From: Allokutzneria sp. A3M-2-11 16
GTDB taxonomy: Bacteria > Actinomycetota > Actinomycetes > Mycobacteriales > Pseudonocardiaceae
NCBI RefSeq assembly: GCF_024213555.1
Contig: NZ_JANAVO010000006.1
Location: 124,001-188,000, forward strand
Direction of reading: 5' to 3'
Length of the DNA: 64,000 bases
In this document: positions 26,241 through 34,417 of the stretch, piece by piece
Position numbering within the stretch: the first letter of the stretch is position 1
Layout: each line of letters begins with the position of its first letter
Notes under the pieces: generated by a model
The model's database searches: none
Seen by the model: the letters and a program-made list of their open reading frames with translations, nothing else
What the model was told of the DNA's origin: nothing
Made by a program: the position numbers and the translations under genes

Positions 26241-26651
26241 CTATTGGTGACCTGGGATCGCGCGTGGAACAACAGGGGCGCGCGCACGGCCGGAGTGGAC
26301 AGCGAGACCGCCCGCTACATCGAGACTGTGCGTGGGTTGGAGGGGCTCCTCCGCTGCGGGTCGTTCTCGACGGGCTACCGGCACATCCTCGGGTGGCACG
26401 TTCTCCTGCGGGTAGCCGTACGTCTGGTAGTTCTTGTAGTTGTGGTCTCGACACGTCGCGACCGCGCGGTACTTGCCCGTCCCGCCCGTGCACCAGGCTT
26501 GCACGCCCTGCTGAGTCTTGCCCACCACCACGGAGTGGCAGTTCGTCGGCTCCGCGTTCGCCGCGACCGCACCGAAAGCGAGCAGTGATGCCGCGGGGGC
26601 GGTGCTCGCCGCGACCGAGCCGGCCAGGCGACCGACGGAAATCTTCTTCAT
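26241..26651 (-). CDS. small secreted protein
   Basis: MKKISVGRLAGSVAASTAPA starts a signal peptide ending near 'GAVAANA', followed by 'CHSVVVGKTQQGVQAWCTGG' and 'YRAVATCRDHNYKNYQTYG'. The three cysteines and this opening resemble short secreted proteins common in Pseudonocardiales. Beyond about residue 82 the reading becomes Pro/Arg-rich and unlike the first part, so the original C-terminus is probably lost by a frameshift. An AT-rich 5' leader with an AAGGAGCG-like site precedes the ATG. Function unknown. Confidence 0.55.
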   Translation of the reverse strand: MKKISVGRLAGSVAASTAPAASLLAFGAVAANAEPTNCHSVVVGKTQQGVQAWCTGGTGKYRAVATCRDHNYKNYQTYGYPQENVPPEDVPVARRERPAAEEPLQPTHSLDVAGGLAVHSGRARAPVVPRAIPGHQ

Positions 26652-27029
26652 GCCCGCTCCTTCATGTTATGTATCGATTCAACACTGAATCGGTGAATTG
26701 AGGCTAGAGCGGAGAGTGGGGTCGGTCAACGAGCGCGGCGATATGAGATTGGGGAACACAAGTACCGATTCTCTTCCTCCTTTTGGGGGACGCGTGTCAT
26801 CGAGATGTCATGATCGTCAGGGTGGCTTGATGTAATGGGGTCTGCGGGGGACTTGGGTGAACTTGACGGCGGGGCGGGTGTGTGTTCACAATCGGCCCGT
26901 ATATCGCGTCCTGAGTCGGCCGGCTGGGTGTGGTCGGTTCGCTGTTTCATCGTTTCGTTCTTGCTCGTTGTTCGTGTTCGAGGTGCCAAACCGGTGTTGT
27001 CGTTCGTCCTCAATAAGGAGAATCCGTTC
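26652..27029. other. 378-bp intergenic region
   Basis: Divergent promoter region between the small secreted protein and the polysaccharide lyase. It is less GC-rich than its neighbours. An AATAAGGAG site precedes the lyase start. No operator symmetry was convincing. Confidence 0.4.
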
Positions 27030-27788
27030 ATGTCGAGAACTCTGATGACGGTGTTCGCCACGACCGGCCTGCTGCTGGGCTCCTCCGGTCCGGCTCTCGC
27101 CGTGCCCCTGGTGCCTGTGGGCAACAAAGTGGTCTTCACTGGCAACTACGACACGGGGAACTTCGGCCAGTGGAGCACCTGTCAGTGGCGCGGCTACAAC
27201 AGCTCCTGCAAGGACTGGAAGCAGGGGCCCTACATGGCCAAGATCGCCGACGGCGGCCCCGGTCACGCCACGGCCGCGCGCTTCGAGGTACGCGACGGCG
27301 ACGTGCCACCTTTCGGTGGTGGGGAACGATCGGAGGTATCGGCGGGCGGTTCCGCCGGCGCGGGGGTGAAGGCGGGCGATGAGCGGTGGTATGAGTTCTC
27401 GCTGCGCTTTGATGCGAGTTTCACCAACCCGCGAGGTGGCTGGTTCATCCCGATGCAGTGGCACTCCGGCAGCGGGTCGCCGCCCCTGGCACTGGAAGTA
27501 GACAATAACGGCACGCTGCACTTCGCCAACAACCGCGTCAACAAGCGCACGGAGATTGGCCCGATCCAGAAGGGCAGGTGGGTCGACTACGTGCTGCACG
27601 TCAAGTTCTCCCCAGGCTCACAGGCCCTCGCCGAATCCTGGGTCAACGGCGTCAAACAGCCCGGAGTACACCGCGTACCCAACATGGCCGGTGACAGCAA
27701 CTACCTGAAGATGGGCATCTACCGCGACGGAGGAAACAGCGACACCGCCATCCTCTGGCACGACGGCCTACGCATCACCGCACCCTAA
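27030..27788 (+). CDS. secreted polysaccharide lyase (heparin lyase I-like)
   Basis: 252 aa from the ATG at 27030, after AAGGAG. Signal peptide: 'TVFATTGLLLGSSGPALA', cleavage near residue 24. The beta-jelly-roll pattern has 'ATAARFEVRDGDVPPFGGGERSEV', 'FIPMQWHSG', 'NNGTLHFANNRVNKRTEIGP' and 'YLKMGIYRDGG...ILWHDGLRI' (each quoted in part), which fits the Polysacc_lyase (PF14099) group. It likely cleaves acidic polysaccharides outside the cell. Single-gene unit. Confidence 0.8.
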   Translation: MSRTLMTVFATTGLLLGSSGPALAVPLVPVGNKVVFTGNYDTGNFGQWSTCQWRGYNSSCKDWKQGPYMAKIADGGPGHATAARFEVRDGDVPPFGGGERSEVSAGGSAGAGVKAGDERWYEFSLRFDASFTNPRGGWFIPMQWHSGSGSPPLALEVDNNGTLHFANNRVNKRTEIGPIQKGRWVDYVLHVKFSPGSQALAESWVNGVKQPGVHRVPNMAGDSNYLKMGIYRDGGNSDTAILWHDGLRITAP

Positions 27789-28190
27789 ACCAGTGCGGTC
27801 GGGACCCGGGTGGGATTCGAGCGCGCCCGAAAAGCCTGCGGCAATCTTTATTTCGATACTTAACCGCCAACCTTTCGAGTGACGGCACTGGGGTCTGATG
27901 GTCAACCGGTCGCGAGATCATGCGGCATCCCTCGTCAACTATTGAACATTCCCTGCGATTGATCACTATCGCTTCCGCCTCCGATGTGGCTGGAGCGCGA
28001 TCTTGCGAGATGTGGAACTGGGGACACCATGATTGCGCACGATGAGTTGGCTCTAAGATGGGGCGCGTAGAGGTATCGGTTCGGTTCATTCCTCTGACGC
28101 GAGGTGGAGGTTCGTGTTGCGTGCGTCGCCGTTTTGCTACTCTCCTCGCCGAGGACGCACCTAATACCTATTGCAGGGGGAGAATCCCGC
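27789..28190. other. 402-bp intergenic region upstream of lsr2
   Basis: AT-richer than the coding DNA. It probably holds the lsr2 promoter; a TTGCGT/TACTCT pair at about 28119-28143 is only a weak candidate. No gene is recognised. Confidence 0.35.
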
Positions 28191-28538
28191 ATGGCTCAGC
28201 GCACTATCGTCCAGCTCATTGACGACCTCGACGGCACGGCGGCAGAGGACATTTCACGTATCGAGTTCGGCGCCGATGGCGTGACCTACGAGATCGACCT
28301 GAACGAGGACAACGCCGCGAAGCTCAGGGATGCGCTAGCCCCGTTCGCCGCCGCCGCGCGTCGTATCGGCGGGCGGTCCAAGCGGGGACCGAGCTCGCGT
28401 GGGGCGAATGCTGGGCGGAGCAAGGACGAGACCCGGGCGATCCGGGAATGGGCCAAGGCCAACGGCCACGAGATCTCCGACCGTGGCCGCATCCCCAGCG
28501 GCATCATCGAAGCCTACGAAACTGCCGGTACGGCTTGA
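28191..28538 (+). CDS. lsr2: Lsr2-family nucleoid protein
   Basis: 115 aa, MAQRTIVQLIDDLDGTAAED at the start. The N-terminal dimerisation domain ends with 'YEIDLNEDNAAKLRDALAPF'; a basic linker (GRSKRGPSSRGANAGRSKDE) leads to the C-terminal AT-hook-like DNA-binding domain 'IREWAKANGHEISDRGRIP', whose RGR loop inserts into the minor groove of AT-rich DNA. Lsr2 silences horizontally acquired genes. GGGGGAG lies six bases before the ATG. This may be a paralogue of the chromosomal master copy, because the neighbourhood is accessory. Confidence 0.93.
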   Translation: MAQRTIVQLIDDLDGTAAEDISRIEFGADGVTYEIDLNEDNAAKLRDALAPFAAAARRIGGRSKRGPSSRGANAGRSKDETRAIREWAKANGHEISDRGRIPSGIIEAYETAGTA

Positions 28539-28556
28539 CCAGCGAAACGTGTCTGT

Positions 28557-28589
28557 CACCCTCGCGCCCTGATCGCAGGTGCGAGGGTG
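28557..28589 (+). terminator. terminator of lsr2
   Basis: CACCCTCGC (28557-28565) pairs with GCGAGGGTG (28581-28589) around a 15-nt loop, 19 bases after the lsr2 stop. There is no long T tract, as usual in high-GC actinobacteria. Confidence 0.65.
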
Positions 28590-28843
28590 GCGGACTTCGC
28601 CACTACCCGCCGCTCTGTGTGCGAGGAGTTCGCCGCCTCGGCTTGACCAGCTGCTTGATTGCAGGGGAGGGGCCCGGCTCGATTGAGAATATGGCTCGGG
28701 GAATTCACTTGGCGAGAGTGAACGATTACAGACTCAGAGATCCATTGATATCTCTCACCTGAGCCAGCGTTCCGTCAGTGGGGCCCTCGACCGAGTTTGT
28801 CACGCTCGCCCGATTTTCACTACTCGGGCAACGCTGGCAGTAT
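28590..28843. other. intergenic region
   Basis: About 250 bp between the lsr2 terminator and the ankyrin gene end; no gene, repeat or clear site was seen. Confidence 0.4.
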
Positions 28844-29635
28844 CTAATCGAACCGGATGGCAGCGGTCTGCCGTTCCCTGGTCGTCTCGTGCCCATTCCC
28901 ACAGCTGAGGTCGCATCGTGCGGTCCTTTGGTGAGTACGAAGCCACTGCACGAGGTCGTCGGCGCCTTCACGGACGGCTGCGTCGAGCGGGGTGAGGTTT
29001 TTCCAGTGGGGGAGCCAGTTCACGTCGGCGCCGCGAGCGAACAGGTATTCCGCGCAGCGTTGCCGTCCGCCGTGGCATGCGCCCCAGAACGCCCACGTGA
29101 TCTCCTCCGGAGCGGGTGTCGTGGTGGCGAAGCGGGCGTCGATTTCCTCGTGCAGCCCGAGGGTGGCGAGGTCGACGAGCGAGGTGCGGGCCCCCTCGTT
29201 CGACCAGGCGCGAGGCCACGTTCCACTGCTTGAACCCGCGGGCGTCGGCCAGCGGGGGGCCGCCGCCGAGGACCGCGCCCGGTGTCTCGATGTCGGCTCC
29301 GGCGTCGAGGAGGGCGTCGAGCGCCGCGACGTCGTCGCTGCTGGCCGCCCAGTGCAACGGCGTTTCCTCGTGCGGGCCCCGGAAACGGGCGTTGACGTCC
29401 GCTCCCGCTTCGACCAGAGCCTGGATGCTCTCCGCGACACGCGGGAAGTGACCAGGCCAGTCGGTGGCGACGTGCGGCAGGGACCGGGACATGCCCGCGG
29501 TGCGTCATCTCCGAGCCTGACCGTGGCCAACCATGGATTCGCGGCCAGCTGTGCGCGTAGCGCGGCGATGTCTCCGGAATGGATGGCAGCACAGACGGCG
29601 ACCGCCGCGGGATGCTCGGTTCTGAGGGTCTTCAT
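28844..29635 (-). pseudogene. ankyrin-repeat protein with two compensating frameshifts
   Basis: Starts MKTLRTEHPAAVAVCAAIHS (ATG 29633-29635, AGGAG upstream). The frame changes near 29495 and returns near 29190. The middle frame carries classic ankyrin repeats, VEAGADVNARFRGPHEETPL and 'HWAASSDDVAALDALLDAGADIE', while the outer frame resumes with LVDLATLGLHEEIDARFATT and 'HGGRQRCAEYLFARGADVNW'. Joining the three parts gives a normal ~260-residue ankyrin protein. Both switch points are in G/C runs, so sequence indels or old compensating mutations are both possible. Confidence 0.7.
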
Positions 29636-29938
29636 CACGGACAACTCCTTTCGGCTTCACTGCCCATCATGGAATGCGCAGCCGGAGTGGACGAAGTCGA
29701 CGAGCACCCGGGTGGGAGCGGTGAGAGCGCTGATCTGGTGGCAGAACTGTGAGCGCTCATGGCAGGGGGATTTTCGGAGGACGCCCTCACGACGATCTGC
29801 CGGTCGGCCAGGAAGGGGTGAGGAGGTGGTAGTGAGCGGCGTCTTCGAAGCCCTCATCACCGGAGGTGAAGGAGACCGGGTCGGTGAACACGTGGACGAA
29901 GCCGACGCGCTCGGCGGCGTAACGGGAGGCGGTGTTGC

Positions 29939-30337
29939 TCAGGGCGAGGCGTCGTTTGCCCGGCCCTCCTCAGAGCGTGGACGGAATGCCCATGTCACTA
30001 CGACTTGTAGCGCCTCGGTGAGGACTCCGCGGCCTCGCGAGTCCGGATGCACCGCGTAGTCCACTTTGGCCTCGGTCACGTTGCTTCCTACCAGGTCGAA
30101 CAGTTGAATATGGCCGACCATGCGGTCGGTGGTACGGTCGGCGATGCACCAGTTGATTTTCTCGCCCCGAGCTTCACCCTCACGTTGGCGCATGATCACG
30201 GCTGCGCCGTCGGGCAGGAGACGGACCTCCTGTAGCCGGCCGTTGAAGTGACGAGTGCGGGGATCGAGCATGATCTCGCCGTAGCGGTGCGTGTCGGAAT
30301 CCTCGACCAGGCGCAATCGCAATTCGTCAGAGGTCAT
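29939..30337 (-). CDS. GNAT-family N-acetyltransferase (second of pair)
   Basis: 132 aa from MTSDELRLRLVEDSDTHRYG (ATG 30335-30337), overlapping the stop of the upstream GNAT. It has 'INWCIADRTTDRMVGHIQLFD' and the acetyl-CoA loop region VHPDSRGRGVLTEALQVVVT, but ends soon after (WAFRPRSEEGRANDASP), so the last strand of the fold may be missing. Substrate unknown. Confidence 0.65.
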   Translation of the reverse strand: MTSDELRLRLVEDSDTHRYGEIMLDPRTRHFNGRLQEVRLLPDGAAVIMRQREGEARGEKINWCIADRTTDRMVGHIQLFDLVGSNVTEAKVDYAVHPDSRGRGVLTEALQVVVTWAFRPRSEEGRANDASP

Positions 30338-30924
30338 CAACGGGGGGATGTGCCAGGGGTGCCGGGGCCTCGCGCGGATCGTCGGGGCGCAGCGAGCCGA
30401 TCCATATGTCACGACGCTCGCCACGCTGGCTGCCCAAGGACGTGACCATGCCGTCGAAGGTGAAGCCAGTCGACCAGGCGACCCTGCGCGCGGCCCAGTT
30501 GCCAACAGCGGCTCGCCAGAGCACCAGTTCCGCACCGTACTCGCTGAATCCCCAGTCAACCAAGAGCCGGACCGCTCTGCGGCACACCCCGCGGCCACGA
30601 ACCTGAGGATGCACGCCGAAGATAATCTCGCGCACGCCGTCATGTCGGTGGAGCAGGCCGACGGAGCCGGAGAAAAGCCGAGTACCGTCAGCATGCGGCG
30701 CCTCGATAGCGAATAGCGCCTGAGTGCCGTCAGCCCACGCCGACGGCGTCCTCACAGAGATGAAGTCCACAGCGTCGTCACGAGCGTAGGGCGTGGGACC
30801 GACGTCCAGCGGATCGTATCCAGGTCCCGACATTGCGCGACAACACCCTCCACATCGGACAGTCGGTGGGCGCGCAGGGGTGACCACGCCGTCGGTGAGC
30901 GTCGGAACGTTGACGAGAGGCGGC
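30327..30924 (-). pseudogene. GNAT-family N-acetyltransferase with internal frame switch
   Basis: The clear part is 'YARDDAVDFISVRTPSAWADG', the acetyl-CoA loop VHPQVRGRGVCRRAVRLLVD and the C-terminal 'GMVTSLGSQRGERRDIWIGSL' (PaiA/RimJ type). The N-terminal part VPTLTDGVVT leaves frame near 30878 (a CCCC run) and returns near 30795; in the alternate frame the gap reads LSDVEGVVAQCRDLDTIRWT, exactly what the family needs. A +1/-1 indel pair is inferred. The start codon is not certain. Confidence 0.6.
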
Positions 30925-31033
30925 CCTGTCCTGCTCAGAGGAAGGCAGCGCCTTCCCGAGGTCGACGCGCACGCGCCGAGGAGGGGCGAGCCAGCGGTGA
31001 AGCTGCTGCTTGGGGCGCCCCCCCACCCTCCAG

Positions 31034-31049
31034 TCGAACGCATGTTCGA
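31034..31049. promoter_or_regulatory. third perfect LexA/SOS box
   Basis: TCGAACGCATGTTCGA matches TCGAAC-N4-GTTCGA exactly. No recognised DNA repair gene lies next to it. Plus strand: a strong terminator 49 bp downstream, then the RidA-like gene. Minus strand: the GNAT pair, or a short GTG-started frame beginning at 31026. Confidence 0.8.
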
Positions 31050-31097
31050 GAATAGAAGTAAAGTTGGTCGCGCGGTTCAGTCACAAGTCCCGCATGG

Positions 31098-31136
31098 GAC
31101 CCGTCCCTCGGGGAAGCAGGGACGGGTCATTTTTCG
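31098..31136 (+). terminator. intrinsic terminator with U tract
   Basis: GACCCGTCCCT (31098-31108) and AGGGACGGGTC (31118-31128) form a perfect 11-bp stem with a 9-nt loop, followed by ATTTTTCGTT. This is an unusually classical rho-independent terminator for such GC-rich DNA. It ends any transcript started at the adjacent LexA-box promoter. Confidence 0.8.
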
Positions 31137-31153
31137 TTCCCGCGAGACAGTCG

Positions 31154-31539
31154 ATGGAGTTCGTGCCCCACAATCCGACCGAACGCGTCTACGCGGCTAC
31201 CGATGACTACGTGCACGCCGTGGAGGTCCGAGGCGCCGAGCAGTTGCTGTTCGTCGTCGGCACCATGGGCCTGGGCCCGGCTGGGAAACCTGGGCCAACC
31301 TGGAGGAGCAGCTTGACCTGATCTGGTCGAACATCCGCGCCATCCGCGCCTCGGCTGACATGACCGTCGACAACATCGTGCGCCTGACCAGCTACCTGCG
31401 AGACCCCGCTTACGTCGAGGCCGACGCTGCCGCCCGAACGGCCGCACTCGGTGGCAGGCGCGTACCGACAACCGCGATCGTCGCGACCACCTTGGACAGC
31501 GACTGGCTTGTCGAGATCGAGGCCATCGCCGCGGGGTGA
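31154..31539 (+). pseudogene. RidA-family (YjgF) protein, frameshifted
   Basis: MEFVPHNPTERVYAATDDYV through 'LLFVVGTMGLGP' is in one frame; after about 31283 the family sequence continues in another: 'WETWANLEEQLDLIWSNI', ASADMTVDNIVRLTSYLRDP and the diagnostic C-terminus 'GRRVPTTAIVATTLDSDWLVEIEA'. Together they give a full ~128-residue RidA-like enamine/imine deaminase, including the conserved Arg of RRVPTTAI. As given the first frame stops at 31319. Confidence 0.75.
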
Positions 31540-31593
31540 CAATCCGGTCGCGTCAAGTGCTGAGGACGGGCGTGGCGTGGATAGTCTCTGGGC

Positions 31594-32781
31594 GTGAGAT
31601 CGGCTCGGACCAGTGCCATGTTGCGACAGGACAATTCGGCTCGTGCGCTGGGGCTGGTGCACGCCTTCGGTGAGGCGAGCCGGGCTCAGCTGGCCTCGTG
31701 GCTGGGGGTCACCCGCACGACCGCGAAGGCTGTCGCGGAGGGCTTGGTGGCCGCGGGTCTGGTGGTGGAGGAGGAGCGGGCCGAGGCGTTGGGGCGTGGA
31801 CGGCCGTCACCGGTGGTGCGGCCGGCACCCGGTGGTCCTGTGGTCATGGCGGTTGAACTCGCGGTCAGCCATGTCACGGTGGCGGTCGTCGGGTTGGGGA
31901 CTCACCTGGTGACGGTCCAGCGCGAGCGGTTGCCGTCGTCCCCGGCGCCGGACACCGTGATCGGGCTCATCGGTGACCTGGCCGGGTCGGCCGCGCGCGC
32001 CTCTGGCCCTCTGGCGGGGGTCGGGGTGAGCTTCTACGGGGCGGTGCGGCCGGACGGTTTCGTGTTGCACGCGCCGAGTCTGCGGTGGCGGGAGTTGCCG
32101 CTGGCCGACCTGATCAGTCGCGCCGTGGGTGGTGGTGTCCCGGTCCGGGTGGGCAACGACGCGGATCTGGCCGCGATGGCGGAAGCCAGGCGGGCGGGTG
32201 ATGCGCGGCCACGGGATCTGCTGTACCTGATCGCGGAACGCGGCTTGGGCGCGGGCTTGGTGAACAACGGGGTTCTGGTCGGCGGAGCCACCGGGAGCTT
32301 CGGCGAGGTCGGCCACATGGTCGTCAACCCCGACGGGGTTCGGTGCCCGTGCGGGCGAATCGGTTGCTGGGAAACGGAAGTGGACGCCCGGTCGTTGCTG
32401 CGCCGGGCCGGGCGGCGGGCACGGGGCGATCTCCAGCACGCGGTCGCCGGTGTGCTCGCCGACGCCGGTACCGGTGATGACCGGGCCCGCGTCGCCCTGG
32501 CCGAGTACACCCGGTGGCTGGGGCTGGGCCTGGTCAACATGGTGAACATCTTCGATCCGCCGAGAGTGGTCGTCGGCGGAGTCCTCGCGCGGGTGCTGCC
32601 CGCCATTGCCGGGGAGCTCAGCACGGTAGTGGCCCAACAGGGGCTGGTGCGGCGGGAATCCCCGCTGCCGATCACGGCCGCGCGGCTGGGCGAGCACTCG
32701 GCGTTGATCGGTGCGGCCGATCTGGCTTTCGCTGATCTGCTGGCCGCGCCGCTGGGGACGGTGCGGGCGTCCGCTCGCTGA
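31594..32781 (+). CDS. ROK-family transcriptional repressor
   Basis: 395 aa from a GTG. N-terminal winged HTH: SRAQLASWLGVTRTTAKAVA, then 'EGLVAAGLVVEEE'. The ROK domain follows, with a zinc site CPCGRIGCWE and 'GEVGHMVVNPDG'. The ATP-binding DIGGTK motif is replaced (MAVELAVSHVTVAV), as in non-kinase NagC/XylR repressors. It likely senses the sugar metabolised by the convergent kinase/isomerase and divergent GH13 genes and binds the operator at 34361-34387. Its 3' end overlaps the kinase gene by 110 bp. Confidence 0.88.
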   Translation: MRSARTSAMLRQDNSARALGLVHAFGEASRAQLASWLGVTRTTAKAVAEGLVAAGLVVEEERAEALGRGRPSPVVRPAPGGPVVMAVELAVSHVTVAVVGLGTHLVTVQRERLPSSPAPDTVIGLIGDLAGSAARASGPLAGVGVSFYGAVRPDGFVLHAPSLRWRELPLADLISRAVGGGVPVRVGNDADLAAMAEARRAGDARPRDLLYLIAERGLGAGLVNNGVLVGGATGSFGEVGHMVVNPDGVRCPCGRIGCWETEVDARSLLRRAGRRARGDLQHAVAGVLADAGTGDDRARVALAEYTRWLGLGLVNMVNIFDPPRVVVGGVLARVLPAIAGELSTVVAQQGLVRRESPLPITAARLGEHSALIGAADLAFADLLAAPLGTVRASAR

Positions 32782-33718
32782 GCGCGGCGTCCCTGGCGAA
32801 CTCCACGGCGCCACGCAAGGCGCTGTCGGCGCCCAACCGGGCTCGGCGGATCGACGGCTGGCACAGGCTGTTGTCCCGGGCCGCCCGCCGCAGCGGTCGC
32901 CAGAAGACGGCTCCGGCCTGTGCCACGCCACCACCGATGACGATCAGATCCGGATCCAGCACCAGGCCGATCGTGGCGATGGCACCCCCCACCAGCGCAC
33001 CGGCGTCAGCGAGGACAGCGCTCGCCACGGGGTCGCCGCGACGAGCGGCGCGATCAACGTCTCGGGCGCTGACGGGTGAGCCGGCGCGAAGACAGCTCGC
33101 CTCCCCTGGACGGGCCCGCATGCGCGCGACGGCGCGGCGTGCGATGGCGGGTCCGGAGGCCAGAGCCTCCAGGTGACCGCGGCCACCGCAGGAACACCGG
33201 GCCGACCCGCCGACCGGCAGATGACCGACCTCGCCCGCCAACTGGTGCCGGCCTGGGTGCGGACGGCCGCCGATGATGACGGCGCCGCCGATGCCCGTGC
33301 TGACGGTCAGGTAGGCCAAGGTGTGCCGCGACTGGGTTCCGAACGCGCGGAGGTACTCGGCGCGGCCGGCCGCGTTGGCGTCGTTGACCACCACCGCCGG
33401 GGCCGTGAAGTGGTCGGCCAGGACCGCGGCCAGGTCGATTCCCTCCCACCCGGGGACGTGGCGGGAGCTGACCCGGCCGGAGGGGGTGTCCCAGACCTGG
33501 CCGCCGAAGCTGACGCCGATTCCCTCCGGTGGCCCGCCGCTCACTCGTCGGGCGGCCGCGAGCAGGAGCTCCAGCGCGTCCGCGGCGGTGCGGGGAGTGG
33601 CCAGCCGCTCGACGCGGCGGTACCGGGCCCTGCCGTCGCGGCCGAGCACCGCCGAGGCGACCGCGATCTTGGTGCCGCCGATGTCGAACGCCAGCAGGGG
33701 TGTGCCCGCGTCGCTCAC
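32672..33718 (-). CDS. ROK-family sugar kinase
   Basis: 348 aa from a GTG overlapping the SIS-gene stop. ATP site AFDIGGTKIAVA at residues 10-21; catalytic Asp in VVVNDANAAGRAEYLR; the ROK signature LTVSTGIGGAVIIGG; the zinc site is altered, CSCGGRGHLEALASG (His in place of one Cys). Likely a glucokinase, N-acetylglucosamine or ManNAc kinase; the exact sugar is undetermined. A Pro/Arg-rich C-terminal tail (~35 aa) is probably extra, since it lies in the part overlapping the regulator. Confidence 0.85.
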   Translation of the reverse strand: MSDAGTPLLAFDIGGTKIAVASAVLGRDGRARYRRVERLATPRTAADALELLLAAARRVSGGPPEGIGVSFGGQVWDTPSGRVSSRHVPGWEGIDLAAVLADHFTAPAVVVNDANAAGRAEYLRAFGTQSRHTLAYLTVSTGIGGAVIIGGRPHPGRHQLAGEVGHLPVGGSARCSCGGRGHLEALASGPAIARRAVARMRARPGEASCLRAGSPVSARDVDRAARRGDPVASAVLADAGALVGGAIATIGLVLDPDLIVIGGGVAQAGAVFWRPLRRAARDNSLCQPSIRRARLGADSALRGAVEFARDAALSERTPAPSPAARPADQRKPDRPHRSTPSARPAARP

Positions 33719-34323
33719 GTACCGCTCGACTCGGCGATCCGTTCCCGAAGGCTGACCGCCAGGGCGTGGTTGAAGATGACGTGGAAGTCCTCGATCTGCT
33801 CCATCAACTCCGCGGGGGCGCGCAGCGCGTAGTCCGCCAGGTCCAGCATCGGCGCGGAAGTGGCCCGCGCACCGGTGAACGCGACGGTGGTCGCGCCAAC
33901 GGTCCGGGCGTAGCGCAGGGCCCGGAGCACGTTGTCGCTGGTCCCTGATCCGCTTACCGCCAGGACCACGTCGTTGTCGGTAAGCACGGGCTTGAGCTGC
34001 TCGACGTAGACCTCAGCGAAGTCGAGGTCGTTGGCCAGCGCGGTCAGCAACGCGCCGTTGTCGCTCAAGCCCACCACCCGCAGTCGGCGCCCGCCCCGGA
34101 CCCGGGCGCCTCGCCCCAGGTCCGCAGCGGTGTTCTTGCCCAGATCGCAGGCCAGGTGGGAGGCCAGAGCGGCGCTACCCCCATTGCCCACCGCGTAGAC
34201 GACACCACCCCGCCGCCATAACTCCATCAGACAGTCGCCCACTCGACGCAACTCGTCCAGGCACACGCGGTCGATGGCCACGCGAACCTCGGTCAGGTAC
34301 CGGTCCAGAGCCGGCATGCTCAT
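33715..34323 (-). CDS. SIS-domain phosphosugar isomerase (GmhA-like)
   Basis: 202 aa from MSMPALDRYLTEVRVAIDRV. The SIS fold signature is 'VVYAVGNGGSAALASHLACDLGKN' near residue 45, followed by 'LSDNGALLTALANDLDFAEVY' and 'DVVLAVSGSGTSDNVLRALRYA'. It resembles sedoheptulose-7-phosphate isomerase/GmhA and MurQ-type proteins. It is coupled to the kinase gene by a 4-bp overlap, so it presumably acts on the kinase product or regulates it. Confidence 0.85.
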   Translation of the reverse strand: MSMPALDRYLTEVRVAIDRVCLDELRRVGDCLMELWRRGGVVYAVGNGGSAALASHLACDLGKNTAADLGRGARVRGGRRLRVVGLSDNGALLTALANDLDFAEVYVEQLKPVLTDNDVVLAVSGSGTSDNVLRALRYARTVGATTVAFTGARATSAPMLDLADYALRAPAELMEQIEDFHVIFNHALAVSLRERIAESSGT

Positions 34324-34360
34324 CGCTACCCCGCGTCCCTTGTGGTGTTCCCAGGCCACC

Positions 34361-34387
34361 GATTAAGTTAGTGGCATGGACTTAATC
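34361..34387. promoter_or_regulatory. ROK-type operator between SIS and GH13 genes
   Basis: GATTAAGT (34361-34368) and ACTTAATC (34380-34387) form a perfect 8-bp dyad around 11 bp, in the divergent promoter region. AT-rich TTAAGT-like dyads are typical of ROK/NagC repressor sites. It covers the first possible ATG (34376), so the GH13 start is placed downstream. Confidence 0.65.
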
Positions 34388-34417
34388 GAAGCTAGGTCAG
34401 CCGACGGTGAGCTGTCA

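Noticed and set aside
26835-27029. N-terminal extension of the polysaccharide lyase
   Set aside because: The in-frame upstream part is not protein-like, and the ATG at 27030 has a good SD and starts a clean signal peptide.
31050-31097. tRNA-like segment between the LexA box and terminator
   Set aside because: No cloverleaf, anticodon arm or T-loop consensus could be drawn.
34376-34378. ATG as GH13 start
   Set aside because: It lies inside the operator dyad; the downstream ATG at 34418 begins the conserved 'WWRDGVLYQVYP'.
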